Positions 35,232 to 43,609 of a stretch of 64,000 nt of DNA are shown in pieces. The first letter of the stretch is position 1. The number at the start of each line of letters is the position of its first letter. The notes beneath the pieces are model-generated. The model made no database searches and was not told where the DNA came from. It saw only the letters and a program-made list of their open reading frames with translations. The stretch comes from Prauserella cavernicola (GTDB taxonomy: Bacteria; Actinomycetota; Actinomycetes; Mycobacteriales; Pseudonocardiaceae): contig NZ_JAENJH010000002.1 in the NCBI RefSeq assembly GCF_016595675.1, positions 496,001 to 560,000 of the forward strand, written 5' to 3'. The translations under genes and the position numbers were made by a program.

Positions 35232-35797
35232 GGCGCGCGCTGGTCGTCGCGGGCGTCGCCCTGCTGGCGCTGCTCGGCGCGGCCGGGCCCGCGTCCGCGC
35301 ACAACACGCTCATCTCGTCCGACCCCGCCGAAGGGGCCAGCCTCGACTCGGCGCCGAGCACCATCACGCTGACGTTCGACCAGGACGTGCAGCAAGCCCA
35401 GGTCAACGAGGTGGCGGTCACCGGACCCGACGGCAGGCAGTACGGCGAGGGCACGGTCGAGGTCAACCGCAACGTGGTGACCTCGCAGGTCCAGCCGCTC
35501 GGTCCCGCCGGCGAGTACGTGATCGGCTTCCGGGTCCTCTCCGCCGACGGACACCCGGTGTCGGAGGAGATCCGGTTCACGCTCACCGCGGCAGGTCAGG
35601 GCACGGGAGCGCCGTCCTCGCCCGAGGCGGGCGCGTCCTCGGGGCAGGACACGCCCGCGCAGCAGGCGAACCAGGGCCAGGACGGTGACTCGTCGTCCGG
35701 CGTGCCGGTGTGGGTGTGGATCGTCGCCGCGGTGGTGCTGCTGCTCGCCGGTGTGACGGTCGCGCTGCGCATGGGTTCGTCCTCGGAGGACAAGTAG
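35228..35797 (+). CDS. CopC-domain copper-binding protein
   Basis: The 189 residues have a signal peptide ending ASA followed by HNTLISSDPAEGA, the standard start of the CopC beta-barrel with His as the first copper ligand; the later SADGHPVSEE segment is also typical. A Gly/Ser/Gln linker leads to a C-terminal membrane helix (VWVWIVAAVVLLLAGVTVAL), so the protein is tethered outside the membrane. Placed between YcnI and the CopD-type membrane protein. Expected to pass Cu to CopD or store it. Confidence 0.92.
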   Translation: MRRALVVAGVALLALLGAAGPASAHNTLISSDPAEGASLDSAPSTITLTFDQDVQQAQVNEVAVTGPDGRQYGEGTVEVNRNVVTSQVQPLGPAGEYVIGFRVLSADGHPVSEEIRFTLTAAGQGTGAPSSPEAGASSGQDTPAQQANQGQDGDSSSGVPVWVWIVAAVVLLLAGVTVALRMGSSSEDK

Positions 35798-35799
35798 TC

Positions 35800-36822
35800 A
35801 TGACCAGAGCCGAGACCACCTCGCCGCCCAGGGTGGGCGTGCTGATCAGCGTGCTCGCCGCCGCGCTCGCCGGTGTCGGAATCGGCATCGCGCTGACGGC
35901 GACCGCTCCGGTCAGCGGTGTCACCCAGGTCAGCGGGGTGGTCTCGGTCGGCATCCCGATCGTGCGGGTGCTGCTCGACATCGCCGCGGTGACGGCCATC
36001 GGCCTCGCACTGCTGTCGGTGCTGGTCGGCTACGACCGGCCCAAGCTCACCGATCCGGTGCTGCGCAAGGCCAGGCCCGCCGCGGTGATCGCCGCGCTGG
36101 TCTGGGCGGTGACCTCGCTGATCACGCTCGTGCTCCAGACCGCCGAGTACAACCCCGGCAAGGGTGCGGTCGGCCTGGGCGACATCGCGGACTACGTGGT
36201 GGCGGTCGGCGCGGGCAAGGCCCTGCTCATCGTCGCCGTGCTCGCGCTGGGCCTGACGGCCCTGAACATGCTCACACTGCGGCACGGCGAGAAGGTTCCC
36301 GCCGAGGTCAGGGTGGGGCTCGGCCTGTTCGCGCTGCTGCCGTTGCCGGTCACGGGGCACGCGTCGAACTGGTCGTTCCACGACTACACGATGATCTCGA
36401 TGGAGCTGCACGTGATGAGCGCCGTCGCCTGGACCGGCGGCCTCGGTGCCATGGCGACGCTGCTGATCGGCAACCGAACGCTGCTCGCCTACGCGCTGCC
36501 CCGCTTCTCCAAGCTCGCGACGCTGTGCCTGGCGATCTCGGCGGCGACCGGCCTGTTCAACGGGATCGTCGAGGCCAACCTCAACCCGACGATGGACCTC
36601 TGGACGGCGCTGTTCACCACGCCGTACGGCCAGCTCGTGCTGCTCAAGCTCGCCTGCACGGTGGCGATCGCGGGTCTCGGCGCCTACACCCGCTGGCGGC
36701 TGCTGCCCAGGATCATGCGGCACCAGCGCACCGCGCTGGCGACGTGGGCGACGCTGGAGCTGACCGTCATGGGACTCGCCTTTGGCTTCGCGGTGGTGCT
36801 CACGCGCGCGCCCGTCGCCTGA
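35800..36822 (+). CDS. CopD-domain membrane protein
   Basis: Membrane component of CopC/CopD copper import. The 340 residues contain about nine membrane helices; the CopD part (about 175-335) includes GHASNWSFHDYTMISMELHVMSAVAWTGGLGAM with the conserved histidines and tryptophan. It follows CopC by two bases and ends the YcnI-CopC-CopD unit. In many actinobacteria this trio supplies copper to respiratory or secreted enzymes. Confidence 0.9.
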   Translation: MTRAETTSPPRVGVLISVLAAALAGVGIGIALTATAPVSGVTQVSGVVSVGIPIVRVLLDIAAVTAIGLALLSVLVGYDRPKLTDPVLRKARPAAVIAALVWAVTSLITLVLQTAEYNPGKGAVGLGDIADYVVAVGAGKALLIVAVLALGLTALNMLTLRHGEKVPAEVRVGLGLFALLPLPVTGHASNWSFHDYTMISMELHVMSAVAWTGGLGAMATLLIGNRTLLAYALPRFSKLATLCLAISAATGLFNGIVEANLNPTMDLWTALFTTPYGQLVLLKLACTVAIAGLGAYTRWRLLPRIMRHQRTALATWATLELTVMGLAFGFAVVLTRAPVA

Positions 36823-36953
36823 CACGGGCGCCCGACGCGGACGGCATCACCCGTTGGGCCGAACAGCTCAATTCTCTCGTTTTCCGGTATCCACGCCGCC
36901 ACGCTGCGCCATGATCACCCCGGCCACGCCAGTGCGCTTTCGGAGGAGACCGC

Positions 36954-39038
36954 GTGACGACCGAGCCGCACCTGCCGCTGCAGCGAGGCAGCTCCAGCAC
37001 CACGAGCACCCCGCGCGGCGGCGAGTCGGACGTTCCTCGTCAGCTCAAGACGCCCCCGGCGAGGTTCACCAACCGCGAGCAGGAGCTGGCGAGCCTGCAG
37101 GCCCGGCTCGACACCTCCACCGGCAGGCCGCTCGTGCAGGTGATCAGCGGGCCTGGCGGCATCGGCAAGACCGCGCTCGCGCTGCGCTGGCTCGGCGGGA
37201 TCGCCGAGCGCTACCCCGGGGGCGCGTTGCAGGCGAGTCTCGGCGCGTTCGACCCGACCGGCCCCGTTCCGGTCGGCGAGGTGCTGGGCCAGTTCCTGCG
37301 CGCACTCGGCGTTCCGGGGAGCCGCGTGCCGGTCGACGTCGACGAGCAGGGCGGGCTGTTCCGCACGCTCACCGCCGCTGCGCCGATGCTCGTGCTGCTC
37401 GACAACGCGGACTCGGAAGCCCAGGTGCGGCCGCTGATCCCGGCCGCGGCCGACAGCCTTGTGGTGGTCACCAGCAGGCGTCCGCTGGGCGGGCTCGCCG
37501 TCGACGAGGGCGCGCGGCTACTGACGCTCGAGCCCCTCACGGCCGAGCATTCCATGACCCTTTTGCGGGACACTCTCGGCGCTGATCGCGTGGATACTGA
37601 ACGGGCACACGCCACAACGATCGTCCGTCTCACCGCGGGCCTGCCGATCGCCTTGTGCTCGGTGGCGGGCCGTCTCGCGGCGAAGCCGAAGGCGACGCTG
37701 GAGCGGACGGCCTCCGACCTGAGCGTCGGCAGACGGCGGCTCGCGGTGCTGTCGGCAGGGAAAGAGGGGGATTCCGTGCAGGCGTCGTTCGACCTCGCCT
37801 ACCAGGCACTACCACCGGAGGCAGCGAGGACCTACCGGCTGCTCGGACAACACCCGGGGGCTGAGTTCGGCGTCGGCGTCGCGGCGGCAGCCGTGAACGG
37901 TCCCGCCGCCACCACGCGACGGCTGCTCGACGAACTCGTCGAGGTCAACATGCTCACCGAGCCCGAGGACGGCCGGTACGCGTTCCACGACCTGCACCGG
38001 CTGCACGCCGTGGAGAAGGCCGAGGAGCACGAGACCGGCGACGACCGCAGAGACGCCCAGCTGCGAATCCTCGAGTGGTACCTGCGCGGCGCGCGTTCCA
38101 CGGCCCACCTCGTGACGCTCGACCAGGAGCCGATCCCCTACGAGTACGTGCACCGCCGTCCCGACGGCTCCTCGCTGCCCAGCGAGGACGAGGCGCTGGA
38201 CTGGCTGGAGCGCGAGCGCACCAACCTCTTCGCCGCCATGCAGGCCGCCGCGCAGATCGGCATGCCTGCACTCGGCTGGCAGCTAGGCGACGCGATGTGG
38301 CCGCTGTTCCTGCTGCGCAAGCACTACCGCGACTTCCTGACCGTGAGCCAGCTCGGCGTGGACTGCGCGAAGCGGTGGGGCAACCGCGCCGCCGAGGTGA
38401 TCATGCGCAACCGCTGCGGCGCCGCCTGCCGCGGCGCGGGCCGGTTCGACGAGGCCGTGGAGCACTACACCGCCGCGCTGCGGGCACTGCCGGCCGACGG
38501 CGACCAGGTGGCTGCCATCCGGTCGGTCGAGGGACTCGGCCTGGTGGCGCTGGCGCAGGGCAGGCTCGACGACGCACTGCGCGAGTTCGACGACGACCTG
38601 CACAGGTCGCAGCAGTTGGAACGCGCCCACGACATCGCGCTCGCACAGGTCAACCTCGGCGTGACGCTCACCAGGTTGGGCCGGGCGGGCGAGGCGATCG
38701 AGAAACTCGAGCAGGCGCTCGGGCTGCTGACCGGGCAGCACGACTCCTACAACGTGGCCCGCGCGCGCATCGACCTCGCCAGGGCACTCGCGCTGGAGGG
38801 CAGGACCGCGGAGGCGACCGAGCACGTCACCGAGGCTCGCGAGGCGATGCGGCAGAGCGGTTCGGCGTTCGAGGAAGCCAGGGCGATGCAGGTGCTCGCC
38901 GAGGTGGCCGAGTCGGCGGGCAGGGCCGACGAGGCGAAGGAACGCTACGAAGCGGTGCTGCCGATCTTCACCGAGCTCGGCAGACCCGAGGCCAGCGAGG
39001 TCCGCGAACGGCTTCGCCAGGTGCAAAACCCCAGCTAG
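36954..39038 (+). CDS. STAND NTPase (NB-ARC type) with TPR repeats
   Basis: A 694-residue signal-transduction ATPase like the C-terminal two-thirds of AfsR/SARP regulators. After a short basic head it has Walker A GPGGIGKTA (66-74), Walker B MLVLLD (145-150), the sensor TSRR (173-176), a winged-helix/effector-hub region to about 400, and TPR-like repeats (about 480-690). There is no DNA-binding domain or recognisable toxin or protease effector, so it must act through a partner. GGAGGAG stands seven bases before the GTG. It is a single gene between the copper module and a convergent phosphotransferase gene. Confidence 0.88.
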   Translation: MTTEPHLPLQRGSSSTTSTPRGGESDVPRQLKTPPARFTNREQELASLQARLDTSTGRPLVQVISGPGGIGKTALALRWLGGIAERYPGGALQASLGAFDPTGPVPVGEVLGQFLRALGVPGSRVPVDVDEQGGLFRTLTAAAPMLVLLDNADSEAQVRPLIPAAADSLVVVTSRRPLGGLAVDEGARLLTLEPLTAEHSMTLLRDTLGADRVDTERAHATTIVRLTAGLPIALCSVAGRLAAKPKATLERTASDLSVGRRRLAVLSAGKEGDSVQASFDLAYQALPPEAARTYRLLGQHPGAEFGVGVAAAAVNGPAATTRRLLDELVEVNMLTEPEDGRYAFHDLHRLHAVEKAEEHETGDDRRDAQLRILEWYLRGARSTAHLVTLDQEPIPYEYVHRRPDGSSLPSEDEALDWLERERTNLFAAMQAAAQIGMPALGWQLGDAMWPLFLLRKHYRDFLTVSQLGVDCAKRWGNRAAEVIMRNRCGAACRGAGRFDEAVEHYTAALRALPADGDQVAAIRSVEGLGLVALAQGRLDDALREFDDDLHRSQQLERAHDIALAQVNLGVTLTRLGRAGEAIEKLEQALGLLTGQHDSYNVARARIDLARALALEGRTAEATEHVTEAREAMRQSGSAFEEARAMQVLAEVAESAGRADEAKERYEAVLPIFTELGRPEASEVRERLRQVQNPS

Positions 39039-39093
39039 TGACGCTAAGTGGCTGCAAATTGCACCTTCAGAGTGGCGCTTGATGCGTCCGGGG

Positions 39094-39130
39094 TGATCGG
39101 TCGGGGCGAAATTACTACCCCGAGCGATCG
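39094..39130. terminator. Stem-loop between convergent genes (likely bidirectional terminator)
   Basis: A 13-base stem with two mismatches (left TGATCGGTCGGGG, right CCCCGAGCGATCG) around an 11-base loop, located in the 155 bases between the stop codons of the STAND NTPase gene and the phosphotransferase gene. No long T-run on either side. A short palindrome TGCAAATTGCA lies at 39052-39062. Confidence 0.5.
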
Positions 39131-39193
39131 CCGAAATCGCAAACGACGAACGGTCAGTTCCTGTCGTTGAACGAATGCGAAAACGACGCTGTG

Positions 39194-40081
39194 TCACCGA
39201 TAGCGGAGCCACCGCGTGTGCTGGTGGCCCGCGCGGAGGTCCTCCAGCCGCCGGTGAAGTTCACGGCGCACGGACGGATGGCTGCGCATGATGGGCAGCA
39301 CGCTGGTGGTCAGCTTGAGTTCCCTGGCCGCACGCAGCGCACCGAAGCCGTCCCAGGTCGTGACGTCGAAGCCGTAGGTACTGGCCAGCGCCTCGTACCA
39401 CGCCGAGGGGTCCCCGAAGCGCTGTCGGCCAACGGCGAGGGGCACCAGGTCCCATTCCGGCGGGCCCGCGCAGGCCGAGTCGAAGTCGCACAGGACCGGT
39501 CCGTCCGCGCCGACGATGACGTTGCCGGGGTGGGCGTCACCGTGCACGAGTGCCGTCGGCAACGCGAACGTCAGCCCGGCGAGGCTGCTCTCCACCTCGC
39601 GGCAGCGTTCCAGCAGGAAGCGGCGGTCGGTGGGGGCGAGCTCCTCGGCGTCGGCCACTCTCGCGCGCACGGCGGCGAGCGGTTCCCAGTGGCCGACGCC
39701 GTCCGGCGCAGGCAGTGCGTGCACTTGGCGCAACAGGGTGGCCAGTTCCGCCGAGGTGGCCCGTCTGCCGGTGCTGGGCACCTTCTCCCACACCGTCACC
39801 ACGTGCTCGCCGACGTGCAGCGGCTGCTCGACACCCGGAACGAGCCGGATGGCGGGCACCGCGTGGTCCGCGAAGTGCCGGGCCACGGCCACCACCTTGC
39901 TCGCCCGGTGCCGCAGCGCGCGGGACCCGACGATCCGGATCACGACGGGATCTGCGGCCAGGGAGTACACGGCGTTGTTGGTGAACCGCAACAGCGTCGC
40001 GTCCCGGTGGTCCAGACCGAGCCGGGCGCACGCCCGCTCCAGGACCTGATCCAGCTTCTCCCTGGTGAACCGCCCGTTCAC
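39194..40081 (-). CDS. APH-family phosphotransferase
   Basis: Kinase-fold protein of the aminoglycoside-phosphotransferase/choline-kinase superfamily. The 295 residues carry the catalytic loop LVHGDAHPGNVIV with Asp182 and the metal-binding DFD (199-201, CDFDSACAGPPEWDL). The substrate cannot be told from sequence; most chromosomal members phosphorylate small metabolites rather than antibiotics. The GTG lies 17 bases after the stop of the XRE-TPR regulator gene, so they are probably co-transcribed. No good ribosome site is visible. Confidence 0.85.
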   Translation of the reverse strand: MNGRFTREKLDQVLERACARLGLDHRDATLLRFTNNAVYSLAADPVVIRIVGSRALRHRASKVVAVARHFADHAVPAIRLVPGVEQPLHVGEHVVTVWEKVPSTGRRATSAELATLLRQVHALPAPDGVGHWEPLAAVRARVADAEELAPTDRRFLLERCREVESSLAGLTFALPTALVHGDAHPGNVIVGADGPVLCDFDSACAGPPEWDLVPLAVGRQRFGDPSAWYEALASTYGFDVTTWDGFGALRAARELKLTTSVLPIMRSHPSVRRELHRRLEDLRAGHQHTRWLRYR

Positions 40082-40098
40082 GGGTCGTGCGGCGGCCG

Positions 40099-41466
40099 CT
40101 ACGCGAAGAACGTGGTGATCCGTTCCACGAGATCGCGCGCGTCGGCGTTGTTGCTGCGCCGCACCGCTTCCTCCTTCAGCGGGCGCATGCGCTGCTCGAT
40201 CCGGGCGGACTTGAGGCCCTCGGCGGCGTCGAGCGCCTTGCCGCCGATCTTCGCGCCGTGGTCGATGTCGCCGTCGATCATGTGGTTGGTGGCCAGCATG
40301 CTCAGGTTGAAGGTGCGGCTGCGCGCCATGTCGTCGCCGTAGGTCTCGATCGCCCTGGACAGCGCCGGAATCGCGTACTTCGTGTGCGAGGCGTCGGCCT
40401 GGTGCGCGAGTGCCGTGTGGACCGTGCCGACCATGGCGTGGACGTCGGTCTCGTTGAAGAACCGCACCCACGACTCGGCGTTGGCCAGGTCGGCGCGCGC
40501 GAACTCGTCGCGGGTCCGGCCCAGCAGCTTGATGGCCTGTTCGGCGTTGCCCATCATCGCGTAGGCCCACGCCTCGTTGGCGCAGAGCACCGCCACCGCG
40601 AGCTCCGAACCGGACTCCTGCGCCGCGATCTGTCCCAGCTGGAACAGCTTCAGCGCGTCGTTCGGCGCCTCCTGGTGCAGGTAGACGCGTCCCATGCGGT
40701 ACAGGATGTTGGCCACCAGCGGGTGGTTCTCACCCTGCTTCGCCAGGTCGAGCGCGTTGGCGAAGTGCCCCCGCGCGGAGTCGATGAGTCCGATGTCGAA
40801 CGAGGTCCACCCGGCCAGACTGTGCAGGTCGGCGAGTGCGACGTAGAGCCGGGACTTGACCAGTTCCGCACCGCTGGCCTGGAGCATCTGCTGCCCCCAG
40901 GAGAGCTGTGCGACGACGGCATCCCGGCAGAATCCGCCGCCGTACTGGTAATCGAGCGAGCGGAGCGCTCTGGTTGCCGCTTCCACCTGCCGGACATCGG
41001 TCATGCCGATCCGGCCGGGTGCCGGTGTCCTTGCGGGACTCGCGGCCCAGGCGTCGGAAGCCGGTCCGAAGACCGCGGCTCCCATCGTGACCTGGGCAGC
41101 GTGCGCGAGGAACTTCCGCCGTTTCACGGACTCGTCCTCCTCAGCCTGCTGCTCGTCGGGCGACCCGACGACCTGAATCTCCGTGGCCTCGTCGTAGGCG
41201 AGACCCATGTACCCACGGGGGATGCCCAGACCTGTGGAGATCCTGGAAAGCACGTCGTAGGCCATCACCTGACGTCCCTTGAGGATCTCCGAGACCTCGG
41301 ACTGCGACTGGCCGGTCATGGCAGCGATCTGTCGCTGTGAGACGCCGTGTTTGCGCAGCTGGCGGTAGACCTCGCTGATGTTGCGGGCCGCGAGGGCATC
41401 CCGCATCTCCGGTTCTTCCCAGAGATCCGGGTTGATCCGGCCCTGCTTGGCGTCACCTGTGTCCAC
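40099..41466 (-). CDS. XRE-family regulator with TPR-like C-terminal domain (NsdA-like)
   Basis: The 455 residues have an N-terminal XRE helix-turn-helix (about 40-95; recognition region GVSQRQIAAMTGQSQSEVSEIL), a linker with a Tat-like patch in mid-protein (KRRKFLAHAAQVTMGAAVFGP, about 125) and TPR-like helical repeats to the end. The layout resembles NsdA-type regulators of antibiotic production and sporulation in actinomycetes. I chose the GTG with GGAGG seven bases upstream over an ATG 48 bases earlier. Two small genes are divergent across 295 bases; the phosphotransferase follows. Direct target genes are unknown. Confidence 0.83.
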   Translation of the reverse strand: MDTGDAKQGRINPDLWEEPEMRDALAARNISEVYRQLRKHGVSQRQIAAMTGQSQSEVSEILKGRQVMAYDVLSRISTGLGIPRGYMGLAYDEATEIQVVGSPDEQQAEEDESVKRRKFLAHAAQVTMGAAVFGPASDAWAASPARTPAPGRIGMTDVRQVEAATRALRSLDYQYGGGFCRDAVVAQLSWGQQMLQASGAELVKSRLYVALADLHSLAGWTSFDIGLIDSARGHFANALDLAKQGENHPLVANILYRMGRVYLHQEAPNDALKLFQLGQIAAQESGSELAVAVLCANEAWAYAMMGNAEQAIKLLGRTRDEFARADLANAESWVRFFNETDVHAMVGTVHTALAHQADASHTKYAIPALSRAIETYGDDMARSRTFNLSMLATNHMIDGDIDHGAKIGGKALDAAEGLKSARIEQRMRPLKEEAVRRSNNADARDLVERITTFFA

Positions 41467-41761
41467 GAGCGGCCCTCCACAGTCCTGTCGGGCGTTGGTT
41501 AGCAGCGTAAGCACCCCTATTGAACCCTGCGAAACGCTGTTTACGCCCCCTGATCGGCCGGGGTGAAGTTCCTCGACCGCTTAACGTGGAACCGAGGCCG
41601 GTCGCCGCTATGACGCCTGCCAAGGCTTCTTTCGGCGTTCTTTTCGTCGCAATGTAGTTCGCAGATCTCCGTGGCCAGGTGAACACCCACCGCAATCACG
41701 GAGAGCGATCAGCACAAGGACAGGCTCGAAGCGCCAGACGCCGGGAAGAGCGGAGAGGGAC

Positions 41762-42097
41762 GTGGAGTTCGTGCACTCGATCACAGCAGGACGTGCTGCG
41801 ACCGGTACGACGTCCGCGCACCGTGCTCCCGTCGGCGAGAAGGCGCGTCAGCCCCTGTCGTCAGCGCCGACGGCAGACCCCCGCGCCACCGGCGCCCGCA
41901 GGCACGAAGGCGGGCAGGTCGTGTGGCGCGTGCAGTGCGGCGACCTGATCAGTCGCGAGCGTTGCCTGACGGTGTTCGTAGACGACGACGAAGTGGTGCT
42001 CGTGGGGCCGCCCGGAGAATCGGCGCGGCTCACGGCAGGCCAGCTCGGCCAGCTGCGAGCAGCGCTCAACGAAGCCGCCAAACTGGCGGAAAGGTAA
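41762..42097 (+). CDS. Small conserved protein next to the XRE-TPR regulator
   Basis: Not recognised by function. The 111-residue product has a variable N-half and a more conserved-looking C-half starting GQVVWRVQCGDLISRERCLTV, with a beta-strand pattern ending in a helix (LTAGQLGQLRAALNEAAKLAE). The C-half recalls the small DUF397-like partners of XRE regulators in actinomycetes, but it lacks their usual core and I would not assign it. Purine-rich GGAGAGGGA stands just before the GTG. Thirteen bases separate it from the next small gene. Confidence 0.6.
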   Translation: MEFVHSITAGRAATGTTSAHRAPVGEKARQPLSSAPTADPRATGARRHEGGQVVWRVQCGDLISRERCLTVFVDDDEVVLVGPPGESARLTAGQLGQLRAALNEAAKLAER

Positions 42098-42110
42098 CGG
42101 TGAGTTCCAG

Positions 42111-42560
42111 GTGGATCAGATCCTCGGGCAGGTTCTCCGCAATGCTGTGTGGGAACGCCTCGACATGCTCTCCGACCTGGCGAGCCGCGCGGACGCGCCT
42201 TCACTGGTGTCCGTGGCGCGGTCCGAGCTGCCCCGGCTGACCGAGGGCTGGCGCGCCATGTTGCGTGCCCACGAGCCGGACGAGCGCGGTGACTGCCCCA
42301 CGTGCTCCACGCGGTGGCACAAGTGCAAGGCTCCGTGCACCGTGTGGCAGGTCGCTCACGAGCACCTGGTCGCGGGCGGTCTCGCACCCCAGCAGGACAC
42401 GCGGCGAAGGGGGCGCAGGCATGCGACCTCCGCCGCCCAGCAGTCTCACGCGGTCCCCACGCCGGCTGAAACCCAGCCGGTCCCGCAGCAGGGCAAGCAC
42501 GCCCTGGTCCCCACGCCGGTGTCAGCCCGGCACGCCATCACCGGGACCCCCGCCCGGTAG
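42111..42560 (+). CDS. Small Cys-cluster protein next to the XRE-TPR regulator
   Basis: The 149 residues have a helical N-half and the cluster Cys62, Cys65, Cys72, Cys76 (CPTCSTRWHKCKAPC), spaced like a zinc-binding knuckle, then a disordered, Pro/Gln/Ala-rich tail. No DNA-binding or enzyme family is recognised. It is on the same strand as, and 13 bases after, the small gene at 41762, so the two form a unit divergent from the XRE-TPR gene. A GC-rich hairpin follows the stop. Confidence 0.6.
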   Translation: MDQILGQVLRNAVWERLDMLSDLASRADAPSLVSVARSELPRLTEGWRAMLRAHEPDERGDCPTCSTRWHKCKAPCTVWQVAHEHLVAGGLAPQQDTRRRGRRHATSAAQQSHAVPTPAETQPVPQQGKHALVPTPVSARHAITGTPAR

Positions 42561-42570
42561 GCGCCGAGAC

Positions 42571-42586
42571 GGCGAGGTGACTCGCC
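42571..42586. terminator. Short GC hairpin after the Cys-cluster gene
   Basis: Perfect six-base arms GGCGAG and CTCGCC with a GTGA loop, 11 bases after the stop codon at 42560. An overlapping alternative hairpin (CGCCG-AGA-CGGCG, 42562-42574) uses the same bases. No T-run. Confidence 0.4.
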
Positions 42587-42786
42587 AAATTCCGGCGGCC
42601 GGTTTGTCCGTACCCCCGAGCGCGATGAACCGGTCGCCGGTCACAACATTCGGCGATTAATCGAAAAAACCCCGGCCAACCTATGGCGGAAGAGCAAATC
42701 CGCAGTTAGCGTGGCCAGCGAGTGATCGCCGCACAACTTCACAACGAGACGCTGTGAAACCCCGCCCACAGTGCGGCCCCGATACC

Positions 42787-42839
42787 CCGCGGGCCGGTGC
42801 CGTTGCACTCCCCCTCCCCCGACCGGCACCGGTCCGCGG
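42787..42839. repeat. 16-bp inverted repeat with C-rich loop upstream of the TetR gene
   Basis: Left arm CCGCGGGCCGGTGCCG and right arm CGGCACCGGTCCGCGG pair over 16 positions with a single G-U, around a 21-base loop rich in C. It ends 81 bases before the TetR start codon. It is far longer than needed for a terminator and sits alone in a non-coding spacer. Confidence 0.6.
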
Positions 42840-42920
42840 TTCCCAACACGACGTGCTCACCCGACCGTGGAAGCAGGTCAGCACGCTACAGTCGCTGCCC
42901 TGCACAGCGAGGAGCACGAC

Positions 42921-43559
42921 GTGTCCGAGAACCAGGCAGTGACGCCGAACGAATCGACGCCCCTGCGTCGGCAGCCCGTCCAGCAACGCAGCGCCCAACG
43001 CGTCGAGCGAATGCTGGACGCGAGCGCCGAGTTACTCCAGGAGGTCGGGTACGAGGCGCTCACCACCACCCTGATCGCCAAACGTGCAGGCGTCGCGGTG
43101 GGCTCGCTGTACCAGTTCTTCCCCGACAAGCGCGCGGTCGTGCAGGCCCTGACGCAGCGCAATCTCGACCGGTTCGTCGCCGCCGTCAGCGAGCAGCTCG
43201 GCAACGACCCCCACCAGCACTGGTGGGACGTGGTCGACCAGCTGCTCGACATCTACCTGCAGATGCACCGCGAGGTGCCGGGCTTCTCCAAGGTCCACTT
43301 CGGCGATGTCGTGGACGTGCGACTGCTCGACGAGCAGCGCACCAACAACCGCGTGATCACCGATTCGCTGGCCAACCTCGTCGCCGGGCACGTGGATCTG
43401 GACCCCGAGCGGCTGACTCTCCCGATCGCCATCGCGGTGGAGGCTGCGGACGGTCTGCTGAACTTCGCGTTCCGAAACGATCCCCAGGGTGACCCCGAGG
43501 TGCTTGCGGAGACGAAAGACCTGATCAAGGGCTATCTCGCCAGTCGATTCGGCGAATGA
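42921..43559 (+). CDS. TetR-family transcriptional regulator
   Basis: One-component repressor of 212 residues. The N-terminal helix-turn-helix spans about 20-65 (SAQRVERMLDASAELL, TTTLIAKRAGVAVGSLYQFF, then PDKRAVVQALTQRN), and the rest is an all-helical ligand and dimer domain. GGAG lies six bases before the GTG. Neighbours are not clearly its targets: a Cys-cluster gene upstream on the same strand and a convergent deaminase/aldolase gene downstream. Autoregulation via the palindrome in the upstream spacer is possible. Confidence 0.92.
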   Translation: MSENQAVTPNESTPLRRQPVQQRSAQRVERMLDASAELLQEVGYEALTTTLIAKRAGVAVGSLYQFFPDKRAVVQALTQRNLDRFVAAVSEQLGNDPHQHWWDVVDQLLDIYLQMHREVPGFSKVHFGDVVDVRLLDEQRTNNRVITDSLANLVAGHVDLDPERLTLPIAIAVEAADGLLNFAFRNDPQGDPEVLAETKDLIKGYLASRFGE

Positions 43560-43564
43560 ATCCC

Positions 43565-43603
43565 CAAGTTGTCCACAAGTTCTCACACGCTGTGGACAAC
43601 TTG
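43565..43603. repeat. 13-bp perfect inverted repeat carrying two consensus DnaA boxes
   Basis: Arms CAAGTTGTCCACA and TGTGGACAACTTG pair perfectly around a 13-base loop in the 50-base gap between two convergent genes. Each arm contains TTGTCCACA, the consensus DnaA box of high-GC actinomycetes (43569-43577 plus strand, 43591-43599 minus strand). It can act as a bidirectional terminator; the double match to the DnaA box may be meaningful or a by-product. Confidence 0.65.
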
Positions 43604-43609
43604 TGCGGC

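Larger units (their letters stand above)
42561..42920. other. 360-base spacer before the TetR gene
   Basis: No coding frame is convincing here. It holds a small hairpin right after the Cys-cluster gene (GGCGAG-GTGA-CTCGCC, 42571-42586, likely terminator), a 10-bp palindrome CGATTAATCG (42654-42663) followed by six A, and a very stable 16-bp stem (42787-42839) described separately. The palindrome could be an operator for the TetR protein that follows; this is a guess. Confidence 0.5.

Noticed and set aside
41060-41140. Twin-arginine signal peptide in the XRE-TPR regulator
   Set aside because: The KRRKFLAHA patch is about 120 residues from the N-terminus, after a DNA-binding domain, so it cannot act as a signal in the full protein unless the protein is made from an internal start, for which no ribosome site is seen.
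43565-43603. Chromosomal origin
   Set aside because: Only two DnaA boxes, no AT-rich unwinding region, and no dnaA or dnaN in the window.
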